The notes: a model not told the origin generated them from the sequence alone. 32,085 nt of DNA from Mycoplasmataceae bacterium (GCA_031258945.1 JAIRME010000017.1:1-32085), one strand, 5' to 3'. Positions 8,595 through 19,057 are shown, numbered from the stretch's first letter. A program made the numbers and translations.

Positions 8595-8915
8595 ATGAAA
8601 AAAGTAAAAATCATTGCCTCAGATCATAACCCAGTACAAGTTGGTGATGGTGTTGTTGTTAGTTGAAAAACAAAAATATCACCCAAACCAAAACCTGGTC
8701 CTAAGCCAACGCTTAAACCAAGAAAAAGTTTAGATGAGCGTATTGCTGAAGCTTTAACAAAAGCTTTAGAGCCAGTAATGTCTCGCCTAAATGAACAAGG
8801 TAACGACATTAAAAACATCGATGCTCGTTTAGATAAACAAGATGAGTTCAATCGTAAACAAGAGAAATTCAATCGCGAAGTTAGTCAAAGACTTACTAAA
8901 CTCGAATCACGTTAA
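8595..8915 (+). CDS. Hypothetical coiled-coil protein with Pro/Lys hinge
   Basis: A 106-residue protein with no recognised family. The N-terminus (MKKVKIIASDHNPVQVGDGV) looks like a small β domain. It is followed by a Pro-Lys-rich hinge (SPKPKPGPKPTLKPR, residues 29-43) and a charged C-terminal helix with heptad-like RLNEQ, ARLDKQDEFNRKQEKF and QRLTKLESR. This is likely a coiled coil for oligomerisation. No signal peptide or membrane segment is seen. Such repeated RLD-type coiled-coil proteins are common in mycoplasmas. It stands alone, with its own TATAAT and a terminator behind it. One UGA (8664-8666) is Trp. Confidence 0.75.
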
Positions 8916-8949
8916 TAAAATTCATTAAGCCAAAACTATTAAAATATTC

Positions 8950-8995
8950 AAATCATGGGTTAAGCCCTTAAAAGCCTACATCCCATGATTTTTCT
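8950..8995 (+). terminator. Terminator after the coiled-coil gene
   Basis: A ten-base-pair stem (8950-8959 with 8982-8991, AAATCATGGG/CCCATGATTT) followed by a T-rich tail. The loop holds a second small hairpin (TTAAG-CC-CTTAA, 8960-8971). Confidence 0.8.
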
Positions 8996-9156
8996 TTTCT
9001 ACAATAGTATTAATATAAAATGCGTTATAGGCAAAAGAAGACACAAGTGCAACATTTAGGCTATAAAAGTTAGTTTATGACAATGATTGCTGAAAAGATT
9101 GGTAAATATGAGCTAATTTTTTACCAATGTTTTTTAAATTTAAACAACCATTATTG
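8996..9156. other. Intergenic stretch, no convincing gene
   Basis: It holds two tiny ORFs (17 and 33 codons, at 9029 and 9077) without ribosome sites. A weak stem GGTAAA/TTTACC near 9100-9124 is followed by T's. Nothing else was seen. Confidence 0.4.
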
Positions 9157-9186
9157 ATTACAAATTTATTGTAATTAGACTAAAAT
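9157..9186 (+). promoter_or_regulatory. Permease promoter with an inverted repeat over the -35 region
   Basis: TAAAAT at 9181-9186 is seven bases before ATG 9194, so the mRNA is expected to be leaderless. Just upstream a perfect inverted repeat ATTACAA-n5-TTGTAAT (9157-9175) covers the -35 region, a fitting place for a repressor operator. Confidence 0.45.
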
Positions 9187-9193
9187 ATACGAC

Positions 9194-10765
9194 ATGATTG
9201 TTGGAAAACAAAATAAACCAAACAAAACAACGGCAAAAATTGGTTTATTTTCTTCTATTACTATTTTGATTAGTGCCGTTGTTGGTATTGGTATTTTTTT
9301 TAAAAATAAAAGTATCCTAAATAACAATGGTAGTGATGGATGATGAGTATTAGTATCTTGAATTATTGCAGTTATTATTACTTTAACCACGGCTTTAGCC
9401 TTTGCAGAGATTATTAGTAGCGACAAAAAACATGATGGCTCAGGATTGGCGGGATGAGCATATAAGATTTGCGGACATAGAGTGGGCCGTTTTGTTTTGA
9501 TTGTAATGCCACTTTTCTATTTCATTTTTAAATTGGTGGATACTTCGTTCTTTGCAGGAGAAGCAGTATTGTTAGTATTTAATAAACCAGTGACTAGTAG
9601 TGATGGTTCTGTTACAATGACTATTCAACAGAACACTTATATTATTGTATTGGTAGCATATGCAATTATGATAGCCTTTATTGCGATTAACACTTTTTCT
9701 ACTAAAGCGGCTAAAAGTATTTCTTGAGTAGCAACTCTGTGCAAATTTACACCTTTAATTTTAATTGGTATTTTAGGTATTACTTTTGGAGCTCTAGATG
9801 GATTTAATAATTCTTTTTTTCATATAGTTGCATCTAATAATGTTCCCACCATTACAACTACAGCATCGCGTTCCACATCTGATGTTGCTTTGGGTATATT
9901 TGCTTCTTTGCCAGCTTTATTATTCACCTTTGATTCTTTTTTAACTGTTGGTAACGCTGCAGTTAGCATGGAAAAACCGGATAAACAAGTACCAAGGGCT
10001 ATTTTAATTGGTATTCCTATTGTAGCTGCTCTTTATTTATTAGTTACAGTTGGGCAATTATTAACGGGTCAACGAGACGTTTATGCTTTTTTTGAATATG
10101 TTGTCGGTAAATGTGGTGGCAATGATAATGCTAAGATGATTATTAATATAATTGTAGGATGTGTCATTATGCTTTCTTTATTTGGGTCTGTTAATGCAAT
10201 GACTATTGGAGCAGTACGTTCCATTCAAGCAGGAATAGATTCTGAAAATATTGTGGGAGCAGTAATTTTCAAAAGATGAGGTAAAAGAAAACCATTACGT
10301 GCTGGTTGTTTGTATGCCTTAGTCATAAGTAGTATTATTTGTGGATTAATGGCAGTTCCTACGATTATTTTGAATAGTGATTCGGTTTATGATGGCGTTT
10401 CCAATTTACCAACATTATTTTTCTTTGTTGTTTATGCAACGGTAGTATTATTCGGTTTAATAAATCACTACACGCATAAAATAGAAGTAAAACGTATGAA
10501 AATTTATCCCATAATTGCAATCATATCAATTATTGGGTGTGGGTTTGCTTTTGGGTATAACTTATTTTATGAATTTCTTGGTCGCTGCTTCATAGATAAT
10601 GTCAATGTTAAATGAGGCATGTTTAAAGGTCAATCTATTGATCGTTCTATTGCTGCAATAATTGTTTGAATCGCTTTTATTATTTTTATGGCATTACCTT
10701 TTATCAATGACCTATGCATTGCTAAAATTCGTCGTCAGCATTCTCAAAAATTAATCTGACAATAA
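9194..10765 (+). CDS. APC-family amino-acid permease
   Basis: A 523-residue membrane protein with about 12 hydrophobic segments. The first helix carries the APC glycine motif as SAVVGIGIFFKNKS, which lines the substrate site in this superfamily. Later segments hold FASLPALLFTFDSFLTVGNAA and PRAILIGIPIVAALYLLVTVGQL, typical of the amino acid-polyamine-organocation family. Seven or more UGA codons are Trp. It imports or exchanges amino acids; the substrate cannot be read from sequence. A leaderless transcript is expected. The stop TAA (10763-10765) abuts the stop of convergent ezrA with no space between. Confidence 0.88.
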
Positions 10766-12496
10766 TTAATTGAGATTAATTCTAGATTCTTTAGCAGAAG
10801 ATAAAATAGTGGAAATAGTTTCAATCATTTGTTCAATTGTATTTTGATATTGACCTTTTTGGTAAAGATTTTCTGCTATGTTTAGTGACTTATTAATTTC
10901 TTCATGTTCATTGCGATATTTATTTGCATAATAAATTAAGCGCTGAGCATAAATTTTGAGGGTCTGATTATAAGCAGCAGATGAAATTAATAAACTTGTT
11001 TGCTCACGGATTTGAACAAGCTCATTATTTACATTTGCATAATTTTGGGAATAATTTTGCGATAGTTGTTCTTGTAGTAACTTAATATGTGTAATAATAT
11101 TTTTAATAGTGTCAATTTCTTTTTGATCTATTTGAGTATGTTGTAATTTTAAGCCCAACAACTGTGTCAATGTTAATTTAATATCTGCAAGTTCATCATT
11201 GATAAAAATAGCATCTTTATATTTGGTTTCAACTTCTTTGTTCAAATTAAACAGTTTTAATTTTCATTCAATTATGTGATCACTCAAGTCTTTAATCTTG
11301 ACTAAAAATTCGGTTCTTTGAATAACACTATAATTGTTAAATTCAGCTTCTAAATTTTGATAGGTTAAAACAATTGTCTTAATTTCATTATTTAAATTTG
11401 TTATTTTGTTAATAACTGAACTATCTTTAACATTACCAAAATAACGTTGGATATTGCGAAATGCTGAATTTAAAATATTGAATTCTTTATTTAAAATAGT
11501 TACTTGAGCTTTTAAAGCACTCATATCCTTTTGAATTAAGACATTAGTGCGATCTCCCATTTCAATTTTCATTAAAACATCTGTTAGTTGTTTGGCGGCT
11601 ACAATGGCATTATTTTTAGCAGCACTAAATGTTAATGATTTAAGATTTTTTTCCAAAAGGGTAATGTTATTAGAACCATTAGCAAAAGTAGTTTCAATTA
11701 AATTATAGTCAGCACTAGATAGTATTTTAACGGCACTATCTAAATTATCTTTAATACGTTTTCGCAATGATTCTAGATACATCAAAACTTTATCCAAAGT
11801 ATATAGTTGTAAAACTATTCGATAATATACAGATATTTTGTCATTTAATTCATGCAAAATATTAAGTAATTTTTCATTATCAAACTTAATAATATATTCG
11901 GTGGCTTGGGAAATGGTATTTCTGATTGTATCGTACATTCGATAAAACATTGGATGTCGATAACGCAGCGATAAATTAAATTCATAAAAATAGTTGATAT
12001 CATCAGTGATTTGGCGGTATTCCACTAGTAAATCGGAAATGTTTTTACTATATTCAGTTGCTGAAACAGAAACATTACGTAAATTTTGAACCATTAATTC
12101 ACATTTTTTTAAATCATTTTTAATTTCTTTGGTTAAACGATAACTACGTAAATAAAGATAACGAACATTAATTAGAGTTAATGAAATAATTTTTTGACGA
12201 ACGATTTCCAATTGTTTATCAAATAATTGTTTGCCTTCATTAATTTTAGCCATTAGATTTTCTAATTGGACATTATTCTTTGATAGTATTTCTAAATGTT
12301 TGAATTTATTAACTGCTAAAAATTGGGCAATTTGATTAAATTTTTCTTCAATTTGATATTGATTTTGTAATAAACGACGATGAATAACAAATACAATGCT
12401 AAAAAGGAAAAAAAATACTAAAAAACAAATACCTATTATTAATAATGAGATTACTATAGGATGAATGGATAATTGTATCGTTAAAGGGGCAGACAC
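10766..12496 (-). CDS. ezrA: Septation ring formation regulator EzrA
   Basis: A 576-residue protein with one N-terminal membrane helix (about residues 14-36, very hydrophobic) and then a long cytosolic, mostly helical region. This is the EzrA layout (spectrin-like repeats that bind FtsZ and tune Z-ring assembly). The C-terminal AENLYQKGQYQNTIEQMIETI fits the family's repeated ending AE-LF--G-YE-A. Length is close to Bacillus EzrA (562). A UGA at 11263-11261 is Trp; without it the gene looks like two. The start GTG at 12496 is the first usable codon after the in-frame ackA stop, 12 bases away. Confidence in the family is good, in the exact role less so because Mollicute division differs. Confidence 0.78.
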
Positions 12497-12508
12497 GATG
12501 ATTAAATT

Positions 12509-13705
12509 TTACCCTTTTTTATTTTCAATAGTTTTATTAACATCTTGTGCAATCATTAATTCTTCATCTGTGCGTACACAGTATATGGGATAGGCACTAT
12601 CGCTAGTAGATATTAATTTATATTCATGATATTTATTTGCTAATGATGGTTCGTCAAGATGGAATTTAATCAAATGAATTTTATTAATAATTTGTTTGAT
12701 AGTAAACATACTATTTTCACCAATACCTGCTGTAAATACTAGTGCATCCACTTGGTTATTTAGTTGATTAGCATAATCAATGATATAACGAGCAACTTGA
12801 TTTGCATACATTGTTATAGTCAAAATGGCATTTTCATCATGAGCGTCATATTTATTTTGTACATCACGCATATCGCTGGAACCGCACAATGCTTGTACGC
12901 CAGATTTTTTATTTAATATATCATCAATGGTATCAATGGAAATTTTTTGGCGTGCAAGATAGATTGGGATAGAAGGATCAATATCACCACTACGTGTCCC
13001 CATAATTAAACCTTCCAATGGGGTTAACCCCATACTAGTTGCATAGGAATGATTTTGTTTAATAGCTGTAATACTAGCTCCGTTACCTAAATGGCAAACA
13101 ATTAAATTGACTTTGTCTCGTTTTAGTATTTTTTGCATCTGCAAAGTAATAAAACGATATGAATTACCATGGAAACCATATCGTCTAATAGCATAATCAT
13201 TGGTTACTTTTTGGTCGATGGGATATAAGTAGTTATGTTTAGGCATTGTTAAATGAAAAGTATTATCAAAAGAAGCAACGCTAATAGCATGAGGTAATAG
13301 TTTTTCAAAAATTTCAATGACTGTTAATTCAGGTTCATTATGTAGTGGAGCTAGTTTAATGTTTTCGCGAATTTTATCTTTTACTCATTGAGTAGTTTCG
13401 ACACTTTCTTTGATTTCTGCCCCACCTAAAACTGTACGATGACCTACACCAACAATTTCGTTGAAATCAATAATAATTTTATTATTTTTTAATTGTTCTA
13501 AAACACATTCAATGGCTTTAGTATGATTTGGCATAGAAACATTTAAATCAACAACTTGGTCATTACCAAATTTCATAGTAAAATGTCCATCAAGAAATAT
13601 TCTCTCACATAGCCCACTAGCTATAACTCGTAAGTTATCTTGTTGAAAAATTTTGAATTTAATTGAGCTACTCCCGGCATTAATGACTACAATTTTCTTA
13701 TTCAT
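12509..13705 (-). CDS. ackA: Acetate kinase
   Basis: A 398-residue kinase of the ASKHA fold that makes ATP from acetyl phosphate and ADP, the energy-yielding end of the pyruvate to acetate route. Seen: the N-terminal phosphate loop VINAGSSSIKFKI, GHRTVLGG, the substrate region RRYGFHGNSYRFI, VCHLGNGASI, MGLTPLEGLIMGTRSGDIDPSI and FTAGIGENS. Start ATG 13705 (MNKKIVVINAGSSS) is preferred over an in-frame ATG 24 bases upstream, because the TATAAT at 13721-13716 lies between them and the family starts here. It probably runs into ezrA. It works with the pyruvate formate-lyase at 19803-22151 through phosphotransacetylase, which is not in the window. Confidence 0.96.
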
Positions 13706-13715
13706 AATGTTTTCT

Positions 13716-13721
13716 ATTATA
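13716..13721 (-). promoter_or_regulatory. -10 box of ackA
   Basis: TATAAT on minus, ten bases before the ATG, giving a leader of only a few nucleotides and no Shine-Dalgarno. Confidence 0.5.
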
Positions 13722-13783
13722 GTAAACAAGATTTTTGGATTGGTTAATATTAATTAAATCAGTAGTTAAAAATTTTTGTTCAT

Positions 13784-13818
13784 TTTTTTTATTGAAATAA
13801 CCAATTTCAATAAAAAAA
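13784..13818. terminator. Strong 15-bp hairpin with T/A arms between ackA and the peptide gene
   Basis: The stem pairs 13784-13798 with 13804-13818 perfectly (arm ends ATTGAAAT/ATTTCAAT, loop AACCA) and has seven T and seven A at its outer ends. It looks like a bidirectional terminator, but it sits between two divergent genes, where neither needs one. It could shield the two promoters from each other or attenuate the peptide gene. Confidence 0.55.
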
Positions 13819-13857
13819 TCAAACATATTTCAAATATTTAACATTTTAAATAATTTA

Positions 13858-13892
13858 TTTTTCAAAAAAATATTTAAGTCATTTTTGAAAAA
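13858..13892 (+). promoter_or_regulatory. Second inverted repeat upstream of the peptide gene
   Basis: Perfect 11-base arms TTTTTCAAAAA (13858-13868) and TTTTTGAAAAA (13882-13892), 13 bases apart, ending 21 bases before the Shine-Dalgarno at 13914-13920. It may be an operator or an RNA hairpin in the 5' region. A possible -10 (TAAATAAT, 13846-13853) precedes it. Confidence 0.35.
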
Positions 13893-13926
13893 ACATGTCT
13901 ATTACTATATGAAAGGAGGTGAACTA

Positions 13927-14184
13927 ATGAAACTAATGACAGAACAAGACAAGAAAAAAACTAATGGTGGAATTGCTCCAATGCTTTTATGAGTAATCAT
14001 CATGGGAGTGACAATGGCAATAAGCACTATTACACATACGACAACTTCAATTATAGAAGCGAAACATGCTAATTCTAATCAACCATATAAGAAAAAGAGT
14101 CAATACTATGCTTCTAAGCAAAATAATGGTTACATTCGAATGTCTGCATATCCGTCACGTTCAACAATGATGACCCCGATATAA
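13927..14184 (+). CDS. Small membrane-active peptide candidate with double-glycine-like leader
   Basis: An 85-residue product with the best ribosome site in the window (AAAGGAGGTG, 13913-13922; ATG 13927). The first 15 residues, MKLMTEQDKKKTNGG, resemble a double-glycine leader: hydrophobic at -12, Thr at -11, acidic at -8, Gly-Gly at -2/-1. Then comes a hydrophobic helix (IAPMLLWVIIMGVTMAI, residues 16-32). A polar, basic, Tyr/Ser/Asn-rich tail rich in Lys and Arg follows. One UGA is Trp. It could be a bacteriocin-like or signalling peptide, or a small type II membrane protein whose GG is chance. No C39 peptidase/ABC exporter or immunity gene is near. It is followed by a terminator within the rlmN 3' end. 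No homologue was recognised. Confidence 0.6.
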
Positions 14185-14237
14185 TGAACTAAAGCACGTA
14201 ATATATTTTTTATCAATAATTTCTACATTCTTCAATA

Positions 14238-14277
14238 AATACCAAGGCTTATAATTTTTCCTTGGTATTATTTTTTT
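14238..14277 (+). terminator. Terminator of the peptide gene, overlapping the rlmN stop
   Basis: A ten-base-pair stem AATACCAAGG/CCTTGGTATT (14238-14247 with 14260-14269), loop of 12, then ATTTTTTT on plus. The right arm and the tail are coding sequence of the last rlmN codons on the other strand. Confidence 0.8.
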
Positions 14278-15307
14278 GTAGAGCACGAAGTTGACCACAA
14301 GCGGCATTGATTTTGATGCCGCGTTCTAATCGTTTGGTAGTCATAACACCGTATTTCTTTAATATTTCCATAAATATCAAATAACGATTAGATGGTATAA
14401 ACTCTTTTTTGTTGATGGGGTTATAAACAATAATATTTACGTAGCATAACAATCCTTTTAATAATTTACCTAATTGCTCAGCATGTTGATTGCTGTCATT
14501 AATATGTTTTAACAAAATGTATTCAAAGCTAACACGACGATTGGTGATGTCAATGTATTGTTTTACAGTATCAATTAACATAGATAAATTGTAATTTTTA
14601 TTAATAGGCATTAATTGATTACGCAATTCGTCAGTAGGTGCATGTAGCGAAATGGCTAAATTTGTTTGCGGAAAATCTTTGGCGAATTGCAAAATTTGAG
14701 GAGTTAATCCACAAGTTGATACTGTGATGTGTCGATTACCTATACCAATACCATAATGGTTGTTGAATATATTTAGCGCTTGCTTTAAATTATCGTAATT
14801 ATCAAATGGTTCGCCAATTCCCATAATAACAATATTTTTAATATGAACATTGTGTTTTTTAACAAGATAGTTTTGTACTTCCAAAAATTGTAAGACAAAT
14901 TCATCCGTTGTTAAATTACGTTTTTTCTTTAATAATCCTGAAGCACAAAATTTGCATCCCATGTTGCATCCTATTTGACTAGAAATGCAAACACTATAAC
15001 CGTAGTCAAATTTCATTAGTACGGTTTCAATGCATTGTTTATCATGAAATTCAAACAAGAATTTGATGGTATCTTCTTTCGCATCTGATTCTTTTTTAAT
15101 CATTTTTAAATGATTAAAATAATAATGTTGATTTAAAATTTTATAATTTAACTTAGCGATATTGCTCATTTGTTCAAAAATTTTAGTTTGCTTTTGATAA
15201 ATTCATTGATAAATTTGAACAGCATTATGTTTTTTTAAACCCAGCTTTACTAATTGCTTTGTTAATTCTTCTAATGCTAGAGCATAGATAGAAATTTTAT
15301 CTTTCAT
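14249..15307 (-). CDS. rlmN: 23S rRNA (adenine2503-C2)-methyltransferase / tRNA methyltransferase RlmN
   Basis: A 352-residue radical-SAM enzyme that methylates C2 of A2503 in 23S rRNA and A37 in some tRNAs. Seen: an N-terminal helical domain, the 4Fe-4S motif CNMGCKFC with Cys114, Cys118 and Cys121 (CxxxCxxC), VIMGIGEPFDNYDN, the SAM-binding region AISLHAPTDELR, and the C-terminal catalytic Cys337 in INAACGQLRA. The true start is ATG 15307 (MKDKISIYALALEEL), upstream of a UGA-Trp, not the internal Met. It overlaps the gmk end by 11 bases, so translation is coupled. Confidence 0.95.
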
Positions 15308-15887
15308 TATTTTTAATTTCTCTCAAAAGAATATTTTTTAATTCATCTCTAGCTCTTTTGATTTCATTATTCACGATGCGATATTTGTAATATTTGGATT
15401 GTTTAATTTCTCATTTAGCTTGTTTGATACGAGTATCAATAATTTTTTTGTCTTCTGTACCACGTAAACGTAAACGTTTAATTAAATCATTAGTGGAAGG
15501 AGGTAGAATAAAAATAGTAATAAAACCTAAGTCTGTTTTTTGTTTAAATTGTTTAATCAAATTTAAACCACCTTGTGCTTCAATTTCTAATAAAACATTA
15601 AAACCTTTTTTTCGCAGGTCATCTACATATTTTTTAGGGGTACCATAGTAATTGTTGCAATAGGTAGCATATTCTAACATTTTATTATTTTTAATCGCTT
15701 GTTCAAATTCAGGTTTAGTAACAAAAAAATACTCTTTACCATGTTTTTCGTCAAAGCGTTTTGGTCTAGTGGTCATAGAAATGCTATATCTCAAATGGAA
15801 GCGTTTATTTTTCAACAAATTTAGTCAAAGTGTGCGTTTACCTACCCCACTAGGTCCGCTTAATACAATTAATAAACCTTTTTTCAT
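15297..15887 (-). CDS. gmk: Guanylate kinase
   Basis: A 196-residue kinase that turns GMP into GDP with ATP. The P-loop GPSGVGK is at residues 11-17, followed by the GMP-binding segment YSISMTTRPKRFDEKHGKEYFFV and the lid and core region LEIEAQGGLNLIKQF, IFILPPS and RLRLRGTEDKKIIDTRI. The residue after the P-loop Lys is Arg-Thr instead of the common Gly/Ser-Thr. Length is normal. The start ATG 15887 lies five bases after the ktrB stop. The end overlaps rlmN. The order ktrB-gmk-rlmN suggests one minus-strand operon. Confidence 0.96.
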
Positions 15888-15892
15888 ATGGT

Positions 15893-17596
15893 TTAACCAA
15901 TCCGAATACTTTCTTCAGCGTAATGAACCCGATTACCTTTTGGATCTTTTTTAGTTCAAGATAATAGCATTGATGAAACACCTAATTGACCAACGAACAT
16001 CACAAAACATAAAATGATTTGACCAAAGTGGTTTATGTAAGAAGTGATACCCATAGAAAACCCTACAGTACCGAATGCGCTAGTAGCTTCATACACACAT
16101 TGAAGCACTGTATATTTTTCAGGCACATTTTTATCTGGATCTAAGCTAATAGTATAGAACACAACGATTGCTGATATAGCTACCAACATAATAGCAGTTA
16201 ATGTGACTAAGTATGACTCGCGAATAGTATCATCTGGAATTTTTTTATGAAAAATATTTACATCTTTGCGCCCTCTAGCTTTAGCAATAATAGTGAATAT
16301 GATAACAGCTAGCGTGGTGGTACGAATACCACCAGCAGTTGAAGATGGTGATCCTCCTATAAACATTGTGACAATGTACAGTCATTGTGAACCAGGGGAT
16401 AGAATAGATTGATTGATTGTACCTAACCCAGCACTTCTAGTAGACATGGAATTGAAAAAAATAGCTCAACATTTATTAAACATGACATTCTTGCCAAATT
16501 CGTTAGCATATTCTTTGTAATGAGCAATGTCATAAATGGGAACTGATAATGTAGCAGTAGCATTTACTCCTACAGTGTCATCTGAAATTGTAGAGGTATA
16601 TTGAAAACCTGTATAACCAAATTCGAATGCAAAAGCTGCAGCCGCCGTTAAAATTGCAATGGTGAAATAACTGACCAATGCCACTCTACTAAACAATGAA
16701 AGTTTATATGTCAGCCCTTTTCGTTTGAATTTAATTTTTTCAATTAAGTCATAGATGAGAGGAAAACCAATGCCTCCAATAATAATTTGAATTAATGCCA
16801 TAAATTGAAAAATTACATTTCAATCATTTCTAAAAGCGGCAATGGAAATACCTCCATTAAAGTTATCGAAACCGGCATTATTAATTGCAGATACTGTGAA
16901 AAATAGTCCTTGTCATAATGCATAACCATAGTTATTGTGTGCAGGGATATATGATGCAGTATTATCAGTAGTTAATGAAGAAATGGTCGAAACAGTATAA
17001 CCGTCAAATGTAACAGGTATTTGTTCGTGGACTGGGCCCCAACATAATCAAAACGAATATAAAAACATAAAAAATATTTGGCACCCTAAAATAAAAAGCA
17101 CACTTATTTTTAAAGAATTAAATGTACTTGCAATTTTTTCATTACCTCGCTCTGATTGCAACATAATGATTTGATTTAAGTTACTACGTTTATTTTTAAA
17201 ACGAAATAAGTTTCATATCAAATATATGACAGTCATTAAACCAATGCCTCCAAACTCCATCAATACAATCATGACAACTTGGCCAAATGTACTGAGAGTT
17301 TCACTAATTACAGCAGGGGTTAAACCAGTATTAGTTAAAGCTGAAACTCCAATAAATAAAGCATCTCAATAAGTATAAGCTCTGGTATTAATATCATTAT
17401 CTAATACCATTTTGTATTCGCCATTATGAAGAGAAATGGGCAAATACAATAAAATTGAACCTAAGAAAATTACAACGATATAAGCACGAAATAATTTTTG
17501 TGGGATAGTTTGACCAAACAAAACACGCCAAAGCACTCTTCATCATTTAGGTCGAATAGTCTTTGTGTCATGATCAAAGGGTGATTTCTTAGCCAT
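15893..17596 (-). CDS. ktrB: Potassium uptake protein KtrB/TrkH family (membrane subunit)
   Basis: A 567-residue polytopic membrane protein forming the K+ channel part of a Ktr/Trk system. Four selectivity-filter repeats are visible: SALTNTGLTP near the N-terminus, the AINNAGFDNF-type stretch around 16860, STRSAGLGT with TAGGIRTTT after it, and SAFGTVGFSMG. The N-terminus (MAKKSPFDHD) is cytosolic and basic. Several UGA codons are Trp; with them the frame is continuous. ktrA lies divergently 72 bases away, with its own promoter, so membrane and regulatory subunits can be made independently. A TATAAT at 17615-17610 precedes the ATG by 13 bases. Confidence 0.93.
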
Positions 17597-17609
17597 ACAA
17601 ATTGGAGTA

Positions 17610-17642
17610 ATTATAGTATTGTAGTATCTTACTTGCTATAAT
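17610..17642. promoter_or_regulatory. Divergent promoters of ktrB and ktrA
   Basis: TATAAT on minus at 17615-17610 (ktrB) and on plus at 17637-17642 (ktrA), 21 bases apart. ktrA also has a GGAAG ribosome site at 17655-17659. Confidence 0.55.
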
Positions 17643-17668
17643 TATGCACATTAACGGAAGTATAAAAT

Positions 17669-18349
17669 ATGGCAAAAAATGATTATTGTATCATCGGGTT
17701 AGGACGATTCGGGGCAGAAGTAGCTAATCAACTAAATAAGATGGGTAAGAACGTCATGGTAATTGATAAAGATCCTAATTTAGTACAAAAGGCAAGTAAG
17801 ATTCATGAGTTAGCAATCGTTTGTGATGCGAGCGATATTAATTCCTTAGCCGAAACAGGTATCACTGGGGTTAATACTGTTATTGTGGCAGTAAGTAATA
17901 TTGAATCTAGTATTATGATTTGCGCTAACTTAAGAGAATTAGGGTTAAAAGATATTATTGCTAAAGCCATTAACAATATCCACAAACGAGTTTTAAAAAC
18001 AATGGGTATTTCGCGTGTTGTCATTCCTGAAATTGAAATTGCTGATCGCATAGCTTTTCAGGCATTGTTCAATATCGGTGTGGACATTGTTAATATTGGT
18101 AGTGGTTTTAGTTGAGTAAAGGTAACCGTTAATAATAAAATTATTTTGAATAAAACATTAGCAGAATTAAATATTCGTAATAAATATGGGGCTACTATTA
18201 TGATGATTCAACGACAAGGCCAAGTTATTTTCCCACCTACTAACGATACTAAATTTGAACTAGGTGATGTAGTAACATTTATGTGTCATGATGAGAAAAT
18301 TAACAATATTTTAAAATTCTTCGTCCGTGATACTAATTTAGACAAATAA
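17669..18349 (+). CDS. ktrA: Potassium uptake regulatory protein KtrA/TrkA (RCK domain)
   Basis: A 226-residue cytosolic subunit that gates KtrB by binding nucleotides. The N-terminal Rossmann fold has IIGLGRFGAEVANQL (glycines 10, 12, 15) and the acidic end of the second strand in VMVIDKD. The RCK-C domain begins after UGA-Trp at 18113-18115 (SWVKVTVNNKII) and contains LGDVVTFM. Length is standard for KtrA. rpe begins two bases after its stop, so the two are co-transcribed, and a terminator follows rpe. Confidence 0.95.
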
Positions 18350-18351
18350 TA

Positions 18352-19002
18352 ATGAAAGTAATTGAACCATCATTATTAGCTTTTAATGTGCATACATTAA
18401 AAGCTCAATTAGTAGAAGTGAAGCAAGCTGGGGCAGTTTACATTCATTACGATGTAATGGATGGTGTGTTCGTAACTAATAAAGCTTTTGGACCACAACA
18501 GCTATTAGATATTCATCAACAGGGGTTACTTGGTAATGTTCATATGATGGTACAAGACCCCATCAAATGAATTAAAGATTTTATAAATTTCCCCATTCAT
18601 GCATTAACTTTTCATCCTGAAGTTATTACTAATAGAACATGTTTGGAAGCTTTTAATTTATTGAGGACTAAAAAAATCAAATGTGGAATAGCTTTAAAAG
18701 TACATGTTGATGCCAATCAATACCAAGACTTATTGAAAATATGTGATTATGTTTGTGTGATGAGTGTAGAACCAGGCAAAGGTGGTCAATCATTCATACC
18801 AGAAGCAATGAGCAATTTACAAAAAGTAAAAAAAATTAAAGATTTATATAATACTAAATTAGTCATTCAATTAGATGGTGGCGTTAATTTTGATGTAATG
18901 CAAAATACTAAAAATTATGTAGATCATTTTGTAATAGGTTCATTCTTGATGAAACAAGAAAACAAAAAAAATGTTTTCGAATTTTTAGAAAAACTAAAAT
19001 AG
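18352..19002 (+). CDS. rpe: Ribulose-phosphate 3-epimerase
   Basis: A 216-residue TIM-barrel enzyme of the pentose phosphate pathway, interconverting ribulose 5-phosphate and xylulose 5-phosphate. Signatures: IEPSLLAF at the start (usual IAPSIL), HYDVMDGVFVTNKAFGP (usual HxDxMDGxFVPN), NVHMMVQDP, a phosphate-binding segment MSVEPGKGGQSFIP (usual MSVNPGFGGQ) and the late catalytic QLDGGVN. UGA at 18568-18570 is Trp. Placed directly behind ktrA. Confidence 0.94.
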
Positions 19003-19016
19003 TGAGTTAATTTAAA

Positions 19017-19057
19017 AAACAGAAATAGTAATGAACCATTTCTGTTTATTTTTTTAA
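19017..19057 (+). terminator. Terminator of ktrA-rpe
   Basis: A ten-base-pair stem AAACAGAAAT/ATTTCTGTTT (19017-19026 with 19038-19047), loop of 11, then ATTTTTTT. From here to 19134 nothing else is seen. Confidence 0.85.

Noticed and set aside
9029-9178. Two tiny ORFs (17 and 33 codons) before the permease
   Set aside because: No ribosome site, no promoter at the right distance and no protein-like pattern.
15394-15954. Plus-strand frames opposite gmk
   Set aside because: gmk is complete on minus with P-loop and GMP-binding motifs.
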